This document shows positions 1-6,003 of a stretch of DNA of 10,617 nucleotides, in pieces. The translations under genes were made by a program, and so were the position numbers. The first letter of the stretch is position 1, and each line of letters starts with the position of its first letter. Below the pieces are notes generated by a model. It was not told the DNA's origin. It ran no database searches and worked only from the letters and a program-made list of their open reading frames with translations. The stretch lies in NCBI GenBank assembly GCA_036524675.1, contig DATDBU010000192.1:1-10617 (forward strand), read 5' to 3'. The stretch comes from DATDAW01 sp036524675 (GTDB lineage: Bacteria > Verrucomicrobiota > Verrucomicrobiia > Chthoniobacterales > DASVRZ01).

Positions 1-114
1 CCTCGCGACTCACGCCATTGCCTTCGCTAACACTTCCCTCTTTCTGGGTGTGCGGCGGACTTTAAACCCCCAAATTGCGTCGGCGCTGCCGGGCGCACCA
101 AGCACCGGGGAAGT

Positions 115-510
115 TCACTCAGTAAGTCGAGAATCAAGATATACATGGCAGCTCGGACAGACATAAAAAACAACTGCTCTCTGGGCCGAAGTGTCGATCA
201 CTTCGCGTTCCAAAAGTCGCCGACATTGGGAGCACCTTATAGGAACTTTTCTAAAAAGCCCGAATCGGGACGCGATTCCAAAGATACTGCCAGTAAAAAA
301 TAGCGTTACGATGATAAACATCCAATTTTCCCAATGCATAATCACGCCTGCAGCTACAAAGGCCCCTAAAATGGCAATCGCGACTAACGAGGATATCAAA
401 AATCGGAAAAATTCCCAAGCTCCAAGCCAAAAGCGGACGCGCGAGGATGAAATATAACTATTGCCAAAATCTGGCTTATAATCAGATAGGGGATGCGTGT
501 GATATTGCAT
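115..510 (-). CDS. Small two-TM membrane protein with C-terminal zinc ribbon, function unknown
   Basis: The 131-residue product has a polar N-terminus of about 30 residues and two hydrophobic stretches (about 35-57 and 62-84). A short cytosolic tail follows with two CxxC pairs, C93/C96 and C118/C121, spaced like a zinc ribbon. The start at 510 is supported by an AGGG seven bases upstream (minus strand), one of the better ribosome binding sites in this window. I do not recognise the family. The layout suggests a membrane-anchored metal-binding protein, but partner and role are unknown. The gene is visibly more A+T-rich than most neighbours, which could mean recent acquisition or just a poorly conserved gene. 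I am fairly sure it is coding, because membrane segments and paired cysteines are unlikely in a random frame. The overlapping plus-strand frame at 191-457 has no such structure. Confidence 0.7.
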   Translation of the reverse strand: MQYHTHPLSDYKPDFGNSYISSSRVRFWLGAWEFFRFLISSLVAIAILGAFVAAGVIMHWENWMFIIVTLFFTGSIFGIASRFGLFRKVPIRCSQCRRLLEREVIDTSAQRAVVFYVCPSCHVYLDSRLTE

Positions 511-538
511 TACAATGCCCTAAGTCGTATTTGAAAGC

Positions 539-691
539 TCAGGCCGGAAAGCGAGGCGAAGGCCCGGCCTCACAGGCGTCACGGCTGGGCGCTTCATTGG
601 TGAGTTGTCGGATAAATACCTCCACAGTTTTCACATCTCGAATGGCGAGAAAGCCGTGGTCAGTGCTAACCATTGATTTTGAGCCGATCAT
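539..691 (-). CDS. Possible small ORF of 50 residues, unrecognised
   Basis: Between the broken lipoprotein gene and the two-TM protein, a minus-strand ATG at 691 opens 50 codons ending in TGA at 539-541. The predicted peptide contains a plausible folded stretch (LAIRDVKTVEVFIRQLTNEA) and then a Pro/Arg-rich end. It begins 25 bases after the downstream stop of the repaired lipoprotein frame, on the same strand, so it could be translated from the same message. No clear Shine-Dalgarno sequence is visible. A plus-strand frame (447-740) covers the same bases and looks less protein-like. It could also be a decayed gene fragment or chance. Confidence 0.25.
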   Translation of the reverse strand: MIGSKSMVSTDHGFLAIRDVKTVEVFIRQLTNEAPSRDACEAGPSPRFPA

Positions 692-716
692 GCGACTGCT
701 ACTCGGGGGCAAACGA

Positions 717-1083
717 CTATCGGAAAGAGATCACTGCTGAGAGTTCTTCTTTGGTGTCATGCGCCTGGTAAGTAACGGCAAAAAGGCCATCTCCGAGCTG
801 AATCATTGGAATGTCGGTGTAATCTGTGGCCGCGCCCTCCCATGCGACGCTTATTCCGAGGTATGGACGTGGATTGCCGGGTGGAAAATGAGACACCCGT
901 AGCCTGCACTAACTTGAGTTTGCGAGCCGGTATCGCTTGCGGCTTTGAGTCGTGCTGCCTGCGGAATTGATCCGTCAATTGCTCGCTAATCTCGGAAAGA
1001 GATCTGGGCTGGTGAGACCTGCCGCAGCCAGCAAGCGCTATGATGCAGGCCACAATGAATAGCGTGATGGAAAACTGCTTCAT
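717..1083 (-). pseudogene. Predicted lipoprotein gene with an apparent single-base frameshift
   Basis: The start at 1083 gives a classic lipoprotein signal peptide: MK, a hydrophobic core, then LAGC with the lipidated Cys at residue 20. The first frame is convincing for about 62 residues, then turns into an Arg/Ser-rich tail ending at 757. Moving by one base at about 896-898 (a GGG run on the coding strand) opens a much better frame to a TAG at 717-719. That frame includes GISVAWEGAATDYTDIPMIQ and QLGDGLFAVTYQAHD. Removing one G would give a 121-residue lipoprotein with a charged linker and a small beta-rich domain. I do not recognise the domain. As written the gene is broken; the cause may be a real mutation, programmed slippage or a sequencing/assembly error at the G run. 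The two frames fit so well that the shift itself is quite certain. Confidence 0.75.
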
Positions 1084-1170
1084 GCGTGGGTGAGCGGAAT
1101 TTGGCCAAAACCTATGAACGTACAGTCAGCAATACAATCGCTAAAAGCACCAAATTCGGATCGGGTGAGT

Positions 1171-1190
1171 AGGGCGCTCTAACGCGCCCT
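1171..1190. repeat. GC-rich hairpin (REP-like) between lipoprotein and DUF1186 genes
   Basis: AGGGCGC (1171-1177) and GCGCCCT (1184-1190) form a perfect 7-bp stem around a 6-base loop. No T-run follows on either strand, so it is not a standard intrinsic terminator. It shares the GGGCGCT core with the larger hairpin on the other side of the DUF1186-like gene, which suggests members of one dispersed palindromic repeat family. A second weak hairpin (CGGCG/CGCCG, 1222-1240) sits just after the DUF1186-like gene's stop codon. Confidence 0.45.
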
Positions 1191-1241
1191 CGCGAAGAAA
1201 CAGCGATTTTTGTCACATCAACGGCGGGCAACTAACGCCGG

Positions 1242-2216
1242 CTATCCCGCGACCGTCGCACCGCAACACTTTTTGTATTTCTTGCCGCTGCCGCAGGGGC
1301 ACGGGTCGTTGCGGCCAATTTTCGGCGCTTCGCGGACGTAAGGAAGGGCAGAGGAAGTCCCATCCCACGGAACGAAGGAATCGTCTCCGGAAAAATCGTC
1401 TCCGTCGCTGTCCATTTCAGCGTTAGGATCGAAATAACTCCACTGCTCCAGCTCCGCGACTGTGTCGTCGATCAACTCGTAGGGATCCGCGAATCCACGC
1501 TGCGGGGAGTTCTCCGGCAGCACGATTTCCGCTTCCACCTCGTTCGAGCTGGGAAAAAAAGGCTCGGGAATCCCTTCCTCGTAGAGTTTCCGGATTTCTT
1601 CCAAATGCTCAGTCATTCCCAGATCTGTGCACGCCAAGATCAGCCCATCCCAAACGTTGCTGGGTTCTCTGGTCAAGCTGCGAAAAAGACTTCCGAAATA
1701 TGAGGAGACTTCCTCGCGCGGCTTGATCCCCCGAGAGATCAGCGTGGCAAGCGCGCGAATGCCGGAGCCGCGCACGAATTCGTCGACTGTGTCATCCTCG
1801 ATGAGTTGCTCGATCAGCGAGGTGTCCCCCTGGCAGACTGAAGCAAACATACCAGGCAATCCGTCAGTGATGACATCACCAACGAGTTCCTCCAGCTTCG
1901 GACTCCGCGCCAGCCGGACCATTGGCTCGTAAGCTCTTGGCTCACGGAATTGAGCCAGAAGAAACAGCGCGAACAGGTGGAGTGTGTAGGCAGCCTCTGC
2001 ATCGTTAGCCTCATCGGGATGTTGCTCTGCCCAATCGAGCGCATCCAATAGAAAGGGCGTACTCTCCTCGCGACGCGCGATGGCAGTCTCGACCGCTTCA
2101 CGCGGGAACGGTCGCGTCAAATACTCCAGGGGTTTCAAAAAATCAGGCAGGGCACCCATGCTCCGACATTCATCAGACCAGGGACCACATGCAACTCGCA
2201 AAAGCTGGTCGCGCAT
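1242..2216 (-). CDS. DUF1186-like protein with C-terminal SEC-C zinc motif
   Basis: The 324-residue acidic protein has a helical, HEAT-like body (about residues 24-245), an acidic linker rich in Asp and Ser (about 265-285), and a C-terminal SEC-C motif. The motif is CPCGSGKKYKKCC, with C306, C308, C317 and C318 as the zinc ligands. This motif was first described at the SecA C-terminus and occurs at the ends of many otherwise unrelated bacterial proteins, where it binds zinc and probably mediates contact with ribosomes, SecB-like partners or other proteins. The body resembles DUF1186 proteins; that assignment is from memory of the family's repeat pattern. The start is uncertain: ATG at 2216 or in-frame ATG at 2159 (residue 20), the latter just before the conserved-looking body (LPDFLKPLEYL). 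Neither has a well-spaced Shine-Dalgarno. The cellular role is unknown. Confidence 0.85.
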   Translation of the reverse strand: MRDQLLRVACGPWSDECRSMGALPDFLKPLEYLTRPFPREAVETAIARREESTPFLLDALDWAEQHPDEANDAEAAYTLHLFALFLLAQFREPRAYEPMVRLARSPKLEELVGDVITDGLPGMFASVCQGDTSLIEQLIEDDTVDEFVRGSGIRALATLISRGIKPREEVSSYFGSLFRSLTREPSNVWDGLILACTDLGMTEHLEEIRKLYEEGIPEPFFPSSNEVEAEIVLPENSPQRGFADPYELIDDTVAELEQWSYFDPNAEMDSDGDDFSGDDSFVPWDGTSSALPYVREAPKIGRNDPCPCGSGKKYKKCCGATVAG

Positions 2217-2315
2217 TCATTAGCCGTTCGCTGTCGTCGACGCGGATTGAGGGTTTCAGTCATTAATTTTACTGTTGGTAAACAGCACTGAACACGACGG
2301 TGTCGAACGGAGAAC

Positions 2316-2373
2316 CAAGGAGATGCGCTTTCCGACCGCCTGAAAACGGGCGCTTGGAAAGCGCCCCTCCTTG
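2316..2373. repeat. Long imperfect hairpin with nested GGGCGCTT stem (REP-like element)
   Basis: CAAGGAG (2316-2322) pairs with CTCCTTG (2367-2373), and GCGCTTTCC (2325-2333) pairs with GGAAAGCGC (2356-2364). This gives 16 bp with a 2-by-2 internal loop. A competing inner hairpin, GGGCGCTT (2348-2355) with AAGCGCCC (2359-2366), uses part of the same sequence. The element lies downstream of the 124-residue gene and upstream of the DUF1186-like gene, both on the minus strand. No T-run follows on the minus strand. It looks like a mobile palindromic (REP/MITE-like) unit rather than a simple terminator, although it could still slow transcription or protect the upstream mRNA end. Apart from it, the 274-base gap 2217-2490 holds no gene that I can support. 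Confidence 0.6.
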
Positions 2374-2490
2374 TAAAAAATGCCGCGACGATTGCGATTG
2401 CTCACCGACGGCGGCCTAATCAGAGATAGTCGACGGGAATACGAAACATGTCATGCAACCAGAAAGGCGAAAAGAATCGGCACGTCCAAG

Positions 2491-2865
2491 TTAGCCGTCC
2501 TGGCGCACAACACTTTCCACTTCACCGAGGCGAAACTCGAAACTGTCGATACGCAGCGGAATGGCGTCGCGTTTCACATCTTCCACATCAAACCACAACT
2601 GGCTATCCTCGCTCAGGCGAAGGATGCCACTGTGAATGGGGCCCTGCTTGAGGATGACCTCGACAGCGCGATTCAGAGGGACGCCGAGATGACGGCACAA
2701 TTCCTCGACCTGGCGTTGTCGACCCAGCCGCCAGCGATCCAGCTGGTCGCGGTGCGCGGGAGTCGCCCCAGTTGACTGCGGTTTAATCTCGGAAGGGGCT
2801 GGCAGGGGTGGCAAGTCAGCAAAAAAATCGAGCTGGTCGGGGGAAGTTTTAGGGGCCTTCGCCAT
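2491..2865 (-). CDS. Conserved-looking hypothetical protein, 124 residues
   Basis: I chose the ATG at 2865. The longest open frame begins at 2961, but its first codons lie in the T-rich tail of the rpsR terminator. From 2865 the protein opens with MAKAPKTSPDQLDFFADLPP, a Pro-rich flexible N-terminus. A charged helix follows (about 38-60, with Arg/Gln/Glu), then a compact C-terminal domain of about 60 residues with alternating hydrophobics (VILKQGPIHSGILRLSEDSQ, then LWFDVEDV). The G-x-L-x-L turn and short strands hint at a small beta barrel of the SH3/Sm type; this is a guess from the pattern. I do not recognise the family. It follows the ribosomal genes on the same strand but is separated from them by a terminator, so it probably has its own promoter in 2866-2960. 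Confidence 0.7.
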   Translation of the reverse strand: MAKAPKTSPDQLDFFADLPPLPAPSEIKPQSTGATPAHRDQLDRWRLGRQRQVEELCRHLGVPLNRAVEVILKQGPIHSGILRLSEDSQLWFDVEDVKRDAIPLRIDSFEFRLGEVESVVRQDG

Positions 2866-2955
2866 GTATCCGAGACTGCCCGTTGCGGAAAATCTGGCAA
2901 GCAACATCTGCCATTTGTTTGCCGCCGCGTCCCTTTTGGCAAAGCGACAGTCGTC

Positions 2956-2995
2956 GTACAAACGAAAAGCGATGCCCTTTTCGGAGGCATCGCTT
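2956..2995 (-). terminator. Rho-independent terminator after rpsR
   Basis: On the minus strand AAGCGATGCC and GGCATCGCTT (plus coordinates 2986-2995 and 2967-2976) form a perfect 10-bp stem with a 9-base loop. The stem is followed directly by TTTTCGTTTGT. It starts 24 bases after the rpsR stop codon. Stem strength, T-rich tail and placement all fit an intrinsic terminator that ends the dksA-like/rpmG/rpsR transcript. Confidence 0.8.
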
Positions 2996-3019
2996 GAAGA
3001 TGAACAGAAGGACCGCCAG

Positions 3020-3259
3020 TTAAGGCATCAACAGCACGCTGCGGCTGCGCTTGATTTCGCGAGTGATCTTGCGGTGGAAATGCGCAGGCATTCCAGTGAT
3101 GCGGCGGGGTAGAATCTTGCCGCTCTCGGTAACAAAACGTTTGAGGATTTCCGGGTTCTTATAGTCGATTGCTTCCAGAGCGATATCGATCCGGCGGCGC
3201 GGCATGATACGGTTCGCGCGGCGAAAATTGGAGCGGCGTTGGGCTGTCTTGGGCTGCAT
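3020..3259 (-). CDS. rpsR: 30S ribosomal protein S18, cysteine-free form
   Basis: The 79-residue product is S18, a component of the small-subunit platform that pairs with S6 near the mRNA exit. The family core is clear: IDYKNPEILKRFVTESGKIL, then PRRITG, then a basic C-terminal helix ending in VLLMP. The basic N-terminus (RRSNFRRAN) has no cysteine, so this is the zinc-independent (C-minus) type. The start at 3259 has no Shine-Dalgarno; the leader is AT-rich (TTCATTT). It lies 27 bases after the L33 gene and just before a strong terminator, so it closes the operon. The more usual partners rpsF, ssb and rplI are absent here. Confidence 0.96.
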   Translation of the reverse strand: MQPKTAQRRSNFRRANRIMPRRRIDIALEAIDYKNPEILKRFVTESGKILPRRITGMPAHFHRKITREIKRSRSVLLMP

Positions 3260-3286
3260 AAATGAACGGTGATTTTGGGGCTTCGC

Positions 3287-3460
3287 TTATTTCGTCTCGC
3301 GGTGAAGCGTGTGACGCTTGAGGAAAGGATTATACTTCTTTTTTTCCAAACGTCCTGGCGTGCGCGGGCTTTTCTTGTTTCGCGAGGTCATGTAACGCGA
3401 AGTAGGTTTGCCCTCGGCTTTCGCTTCGGTGCATTCGAGGGTGACAATTTCCTGTGGCAT
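3287..3460 (-). CDS. rpmG: 50S ribosomal protein L33, degenerate-cysteine form
   Basis: A 57-residue frame from ATG at 3460 to TAA at 3287-3289 encodes L33, a small large-subunit protein near the E site. Recognisable parts are MPQEIVTLECTEAKAEGKPT, SRYMTSRNKK, and the C-terminal LEKKKYNPFLKRHTLHRE. In zinc-binding L33 the first pair reads CxxC (as in ECTxC) and the second CPxC. Here only C10 remains: position 13 is Ala and the second pair has become NPFL, so zinc should not be bound. The gene sits between the dksA-like gene (29-base gap) and rpsR (27-base gap) on the same strand, and the three genes look like one operon. No Shine-Dalgarno is visible before the start. Confidence 0.95.
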   Translation of the reverse strand: MPQEIVTLECTEAKAEGKPTSRYMTSRNKKSPRTPGRLEKKKYNPFLKRHTLHRETK

Positions 3461-3489
3461 AACGATGTGCTCTGTTTTCTAAAATGGGT

Positions 3490-4074
3490 TCAATCCTTGG
3501 TGTCGACCGGGGATTCTTCTTCCTCGGGGCCTTCGCTTTCGTCGTCGGTTAGACCGAACAGCGAGGTGACGGATTGGCGGACGCGCGAAATCTTGTTCTG
3601 TTTCTCGAGCTGGGACTGAACTTCAACGGTGAATCGTGTGAACGGAATCGCTTCAAGCCGGACGGGCGGGATCGGTTTGCCTGACATTTCGCAAATACCG
3701 TAAGTCCCGTTATTGATCCGTTTGATCGCTTCCTCAATTTCGTTGAGAGCGTCGGTTTCCTGCGAAAGGAGGCTCAGGGCGAAGTCGCGATCATAGGCAT
3801 CGCTACCGGCATCGGCTTGGTGCATCCCGAAGGCGGACGCTTCGCTGCCTTCGGCACGTGCACGCAGGTTATCCTTGGCGACACCCGCCATCGAATCAAC
3901 CATGCCGTCGCGAAGAGCAATGAGACGCTCCTTCTGCTTTTTCAAGAAGGGACTCAGGTGCGCGTCTTCCACCTCCTCATTCCGGGTAGGCAGAATCTGA
4001 ACGGACTCCGCGTCCTCCAGCGAATGACCGTTGGAAGCAGACAGCGGGGATGGGTCTGTTTGGGATTTGGACAT
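3490..4074 (-). CDS. DksA/TraR-family transcription regulator with degenerate zinc finger
   Basis: The 194-residue protein has a disordered N-terminus (1-40), then a coiled-coil section (about 41-122). The coiled-coil carries the acidic tip signature around DAGSDAYDRD (88-97), equivalent to the Asp-bearing tip that DksA inserts into the RNA polymerase secondary channel. The finger follows (GTYGICEMSGKPIPPVRLEA, 123-142). Of the four canonical zinc ligands only C128 is kept; the others are S131, T149 and V152. The surrounding fold residues (RLEAIP, Q153) are intact, so the domain probably folds without zinc, as proposed for DksA2-type proteins. The tail (175-194) is very acidic. It leads an operon with rpmG and rpsR, so it may tie ribosomal protein output to polymerase control. 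No Shine-Dalgarno is seen. I leave the symbol empty because orthology to dksA is not proven. Confidence 0.88.
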   Translation of the reverse strand: MSKSQTDPSPLSASNGHSLEDAESVQILPTRNEEVEDAHLSPFLKKQKERLIALRDGMVDSMAGVAKDNLRARAEGSEASAFGMHQADAGSDAYDRDFALSLLSQETDALNEIEEAIKRINNGTYGICEMSGKPIPPVRLEAIPFTRFTVEVQSQLEKQNKISRVRQSVTSLFGLTDDESEGPEEEESPVDTKD

Positions 4075-4096
4075 ACGAAATGGATGTTTTCTAGCT

Positions 4097-4115
4097 CTCC
4101 CCGGAATTTGGGGAG
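4097..4115 (-). promoter_or_regulatory. Hairpin in the 5' leader of the dksA-like gene
   Basis: CTCCCC and GGGGAG form a perfect 6-bp GC-rich stem around a 7-base AT-rich loop, 22 bases upstream of the start at 4074. It would lie in the transcript leader if the promoter proposed at 4120-4148 is right. It could affect mRNA stability or start accessibility; no ligand or protein is suggested by the sequence. Confidence 0.3.
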
Positions 4116-4119
4116 CGGA

Positions 4120-4148
4120 TATGTAACGGGTTCACTGGCTGTACGCAA
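4120..4148 (-). promoter_or_regulatory. Possible sigma-70-type promoter for the dksA-like/rpmG/rpsR operon
   Basis: On the minus strand TTGCGT (4143-4148) and TACATA (4120-4125) are 17 bases apart, about 50 bases upstream of the start codon. Both boxes are partial matches, so support rests mainly on spacing and position. An imperfect 17-bp palindrome with CCGG ends (4197-4213) lies further upstream in the divergent intergenic region. It could be an operator for this operon or for the glycosyltransferase gene. Confidence 0.3.
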
Positions 4149-4328
4149 GTGGAAAAAAAGGGGGGTTGAGGGTCTTATTTTCGCGACTTGGAGGCACCGG
4201 AATCTGATCCCGGCTCTCAACGAACTGCTGGCAATTGTGAAAAACGTGTGACAGACGGATTCTGGCCGTATTCAGGAAAAGACACAGATTTAGTTGGCAC
4301 AATAGCGCAATGAGATTCCTTCGCCAAT

Positions 4329-5861
4329 TTGCTCGACAAAATCAAAACAGAGACGGGAAAACTGCGCACCTCGCCAATGCCGCCTCAATTCACTCGGTTC
4401 GTCCTTTTGTTTCTCGCGCTCACGTTCCTCGTGGCCGTGGCGCTATTCACCCGGCACAACTCATTCCCGTACACCTATCATCCGGACGAGGATACCAAGG
4501 TGCGGCAGGTCATGACGGGAAAACGCAATTATTTTCACCCGCTTCTTATGCTGACCGCGACCGAACTGGCGGCAAAAGTCGGACACGTGAAAAAACAGCC
4601 AAATGACGTCGCGCGGGCTGGACGCTGTGTGGCTGCCGTTTTTTCAGCGCTGACTGTAGTGGCCCTGGCGGCGTTGGCATTCCGCTGGACCGGCTGGCCT
4701 GGAATGGTCTGCGCAGCCGTTTTCCTGAGCCTGAATCCACTCCTTTTCGAACTGGCGCATTATTTCAAAGAGGACCCTGCGCTGTTGATGGGAATTGCGG
4801 TGACATTTCTGGCGCTGGACATTTTCTGGCAATCGCCCGGACGCTGGCAGGCGGCATTTCTGGGATTCGGCTGTGCACTGGCGACCTCTGGAAAATACTT
4901 GGGGATCGTCATGCTGCTATTCGCGATCCCGCTGCTCGTGATACGCAGCCGCTCGGACAAACGGTTATTCCTGTGGTTCCTGGGCGGCTTTGTCCTGCCA
5001 TTAGCGGTGATCAACTGGTCGCTATTTTTGCATCTGAGCGACTTTTCGAACGGTCTGTCGAGGGAAGTCGATGGCGCAACGGGAGGGCATCGCGGAATCA
5101 AGAGGGAGGTCCCGCATGGTTATTATTTTTCGAGAATGAACGAACTGACACCCGCCGGCTTGTGGCTGGGGTTGGTCATGTGCCTGGGATTTTTCGTGTG
5201 GACAGCAAGGAAGCGAACACTTCCGCAGTGGCTGACGTTTCTTTTTCCTTTCCTGTTCTTTGTGACGTTGTCGTTCTCGCCGAAAACCGCCGGCAGGTAT
5301 CTGCTTCCAGTGGAGGCTTTTACAACGTTCTTTGCAGCCTTGAGCGTCGGGTTTCTGATGGCGAACGACAAAAAGCTCCGAGCGCTGCCAGCGATCGCTG
5401 CGCTCCTCATTTTCTTCGCGGGAACCCGAACCAGCGCCAACGATCTGTCCGTGTTATTCCGCGAGTTTTCCCAGGACGCCCGGAACGAATTGCGCGCCTG
5501 GATCGCAGGGCAGACACCTCCGAATGCCGTCGTCGCTCAGGACGGGCGTGTTGATCTTGCCGCGAGTCCAGATTGGAAAAACGCTCGTCCCTTGCTCTCC
5601 TCCGAATTTGCCGCGGACCTCGGTTCCATTACGGAACTGCGCTCAAAAGGAGTCACGCATGTCGCGGTGGCACGCCAGGTATACAACCGTTTTTTTGATG
5701 TTGGCTTGAAGCCCAGCGCCAAAGAACAGGTTGATTTCAGCCGCCGTTCCGCGTTTTACCACCAACTCTTCGATGGCCGCACTCCTGTTTGGGAAAGTCC
5801 GTTGGGGAAAGTCATCTACCTCCAACCCGGTATCCGTGTTTACGACATTTCGAAGTTATAG
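4329..5861 (+). CDS. GT39/GT-C family membrane glycosyltransferase (ArnT/PMT-like)
   Basis: The 510-residue polytopic protein has the GT-C fold pattern. A first TM helix (about 24-40) is followed by a periplasmic loop with the catalytic acidic pair in YHPDED (50-55, D53/E54). A second loop has HYFKEDP (144-150), typical of PMT/ArnT-type enzymes. Further TM helices run to about 365, including a SGKYLG segment (187-192) and RYLLP (323-327), followed by a soluble C-terminal domain (about 375-510). Such enzymes move a sugar from a polyprenyl-phosphate donor to lipid, protein or glycan on the outer face of the inner membrane; donor and acceptor here are unknown. The start is uncertain: TTG at 4329 or in-frame ATG at 4377 (residue 17), which places the TM helix close to the N-terminus. 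Neither has a clear Shine-Dalgarno. The gene is alone on the plus strand, divergent from the dksA-like operon and convergent with the lipid cassette. Confidence 0.88.
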   Translation: MLDKIKTETGKLRTSPMPPQFTRFVLLFLALTFLVAVALFTRHNSFPYTYHPDEDTKVRQVMTGKRNYFHPLLMLTATELAAKVGHVKKQPNDVARAGRCVAAVFSALTVVALAALAFRWTGWPGMVCAAVFLSLNPLLFELAHYFKEDPALLMGIAVTFLALDIFWQSPGRWQAAFLGFGCALATSGKYLGIVMLLFAIPLLVIRSRSDKRLFLWFLGGFVLPLAVINWSLFLHLSDFSNGLSREVDGATGGHRGIKREVPHGYYFSRMNELTPAGLWLGLVMCLGFFVWTARKRTLPQWLTFLFPFLFFVTLSFSPKTAGRYLLPVEAFTTFFAALSVGFLMANDKKLRALPAIAALLIFFAGTRTSANDLSVLFREFSQDARNELRAWIAGQTPPNAVVAQDGRVDLAASPDWKNARPLLSSEFAADLGSITELRSKGVTHVAVARQVYNRFFDVGLKPSAKEQVDFSRRSAFYHQLFDGRTPVWESPLGKVIYLQPGIRVYDISKL

Positions 5862-5897
5862 GCCTTTGAACCGTCTCCAGAGGGAAGCAACGTATCC

Positions 5898-5980
5898 CTG
5901 CTCTTGAACTTTAACTTTCACTACTCTGCGCCGCCTTGGCAGCAGCGCACTTCGCAGAGCAAGTTAAAGTTAAAGAACAG
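5898..5980. repeat. Large imperfect inverted repeat between convergent genes
   Basis: A 20-base outer arm (5898-5917) pairs with 5961-5980 with two mismatches, and an inner arm CTCTGCG (5924-5930) pairs with CGCAGAG (5953-5959). A 22-base GC-rich apex remains, with an alternative TGCGC/GCGCA pairing. Each outer arm is built from a repeated unit (AACTTTAACTT on one side, AAGTTAAAGTT on the other). It sits 36 bases after the glycosyltransferase stop and 23 bases before the end of plsC, so transcription enters it from both sides. There is no T-run, so it may act as a bidirectional barrier, an mRNA 3'-end stabiliser or a non-autonomous mobile palindrome. Confidence 0.7.
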
Positions 5981-6003
5981 GATGAACGAGGGTGGTTACG
6001 ATT

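Noticed and set aside
2..166. Open plus-strand frame at the left edge that might be a gene tail
   Set aside because: It is short, overlaps the end of the two-TM gene on the other strand, and its translation shows no recognisable motif; an edge frame of this length is expected by chance.
447..740. Plus-strand frame of 97 codons
   Set aside because: It starts inside the minus-strand two-TM gene and crosses the small minus-strand ORF and the end of the repaired lipoprotein frame; the product has no domain-like pattern.
1084..1241. tRNA or structured RNA in the gap before the DUF1186-like gene
   Set aside because: Only short hairpins are present; no cloverleaf arms or conserved tRNA boxes could be found.
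2380..2775. Plus-strand frame of 131 codons
   Set aside because: It lies mostly opposite the 124-residue minus-strand gene, which has clearer protein character and a sensible start after a terminator. It also begins next to the REP-like hairpin.
2866..2961. Upstream extension of the 124-residue protein to 2961
   Set aside because: The extension would begin in the T-tract of the rpsR terminator, and its residues look unlike the rest of the protein.
4075..4160. Zur-type operator upstream of the zinc-free dksA/rpmG/rpsR cluster
   Set aside because: I looked for an AT-rich Zur-like palindrome and found only a fragment (GTTACATATC on the minus strand) without a matching half-site.
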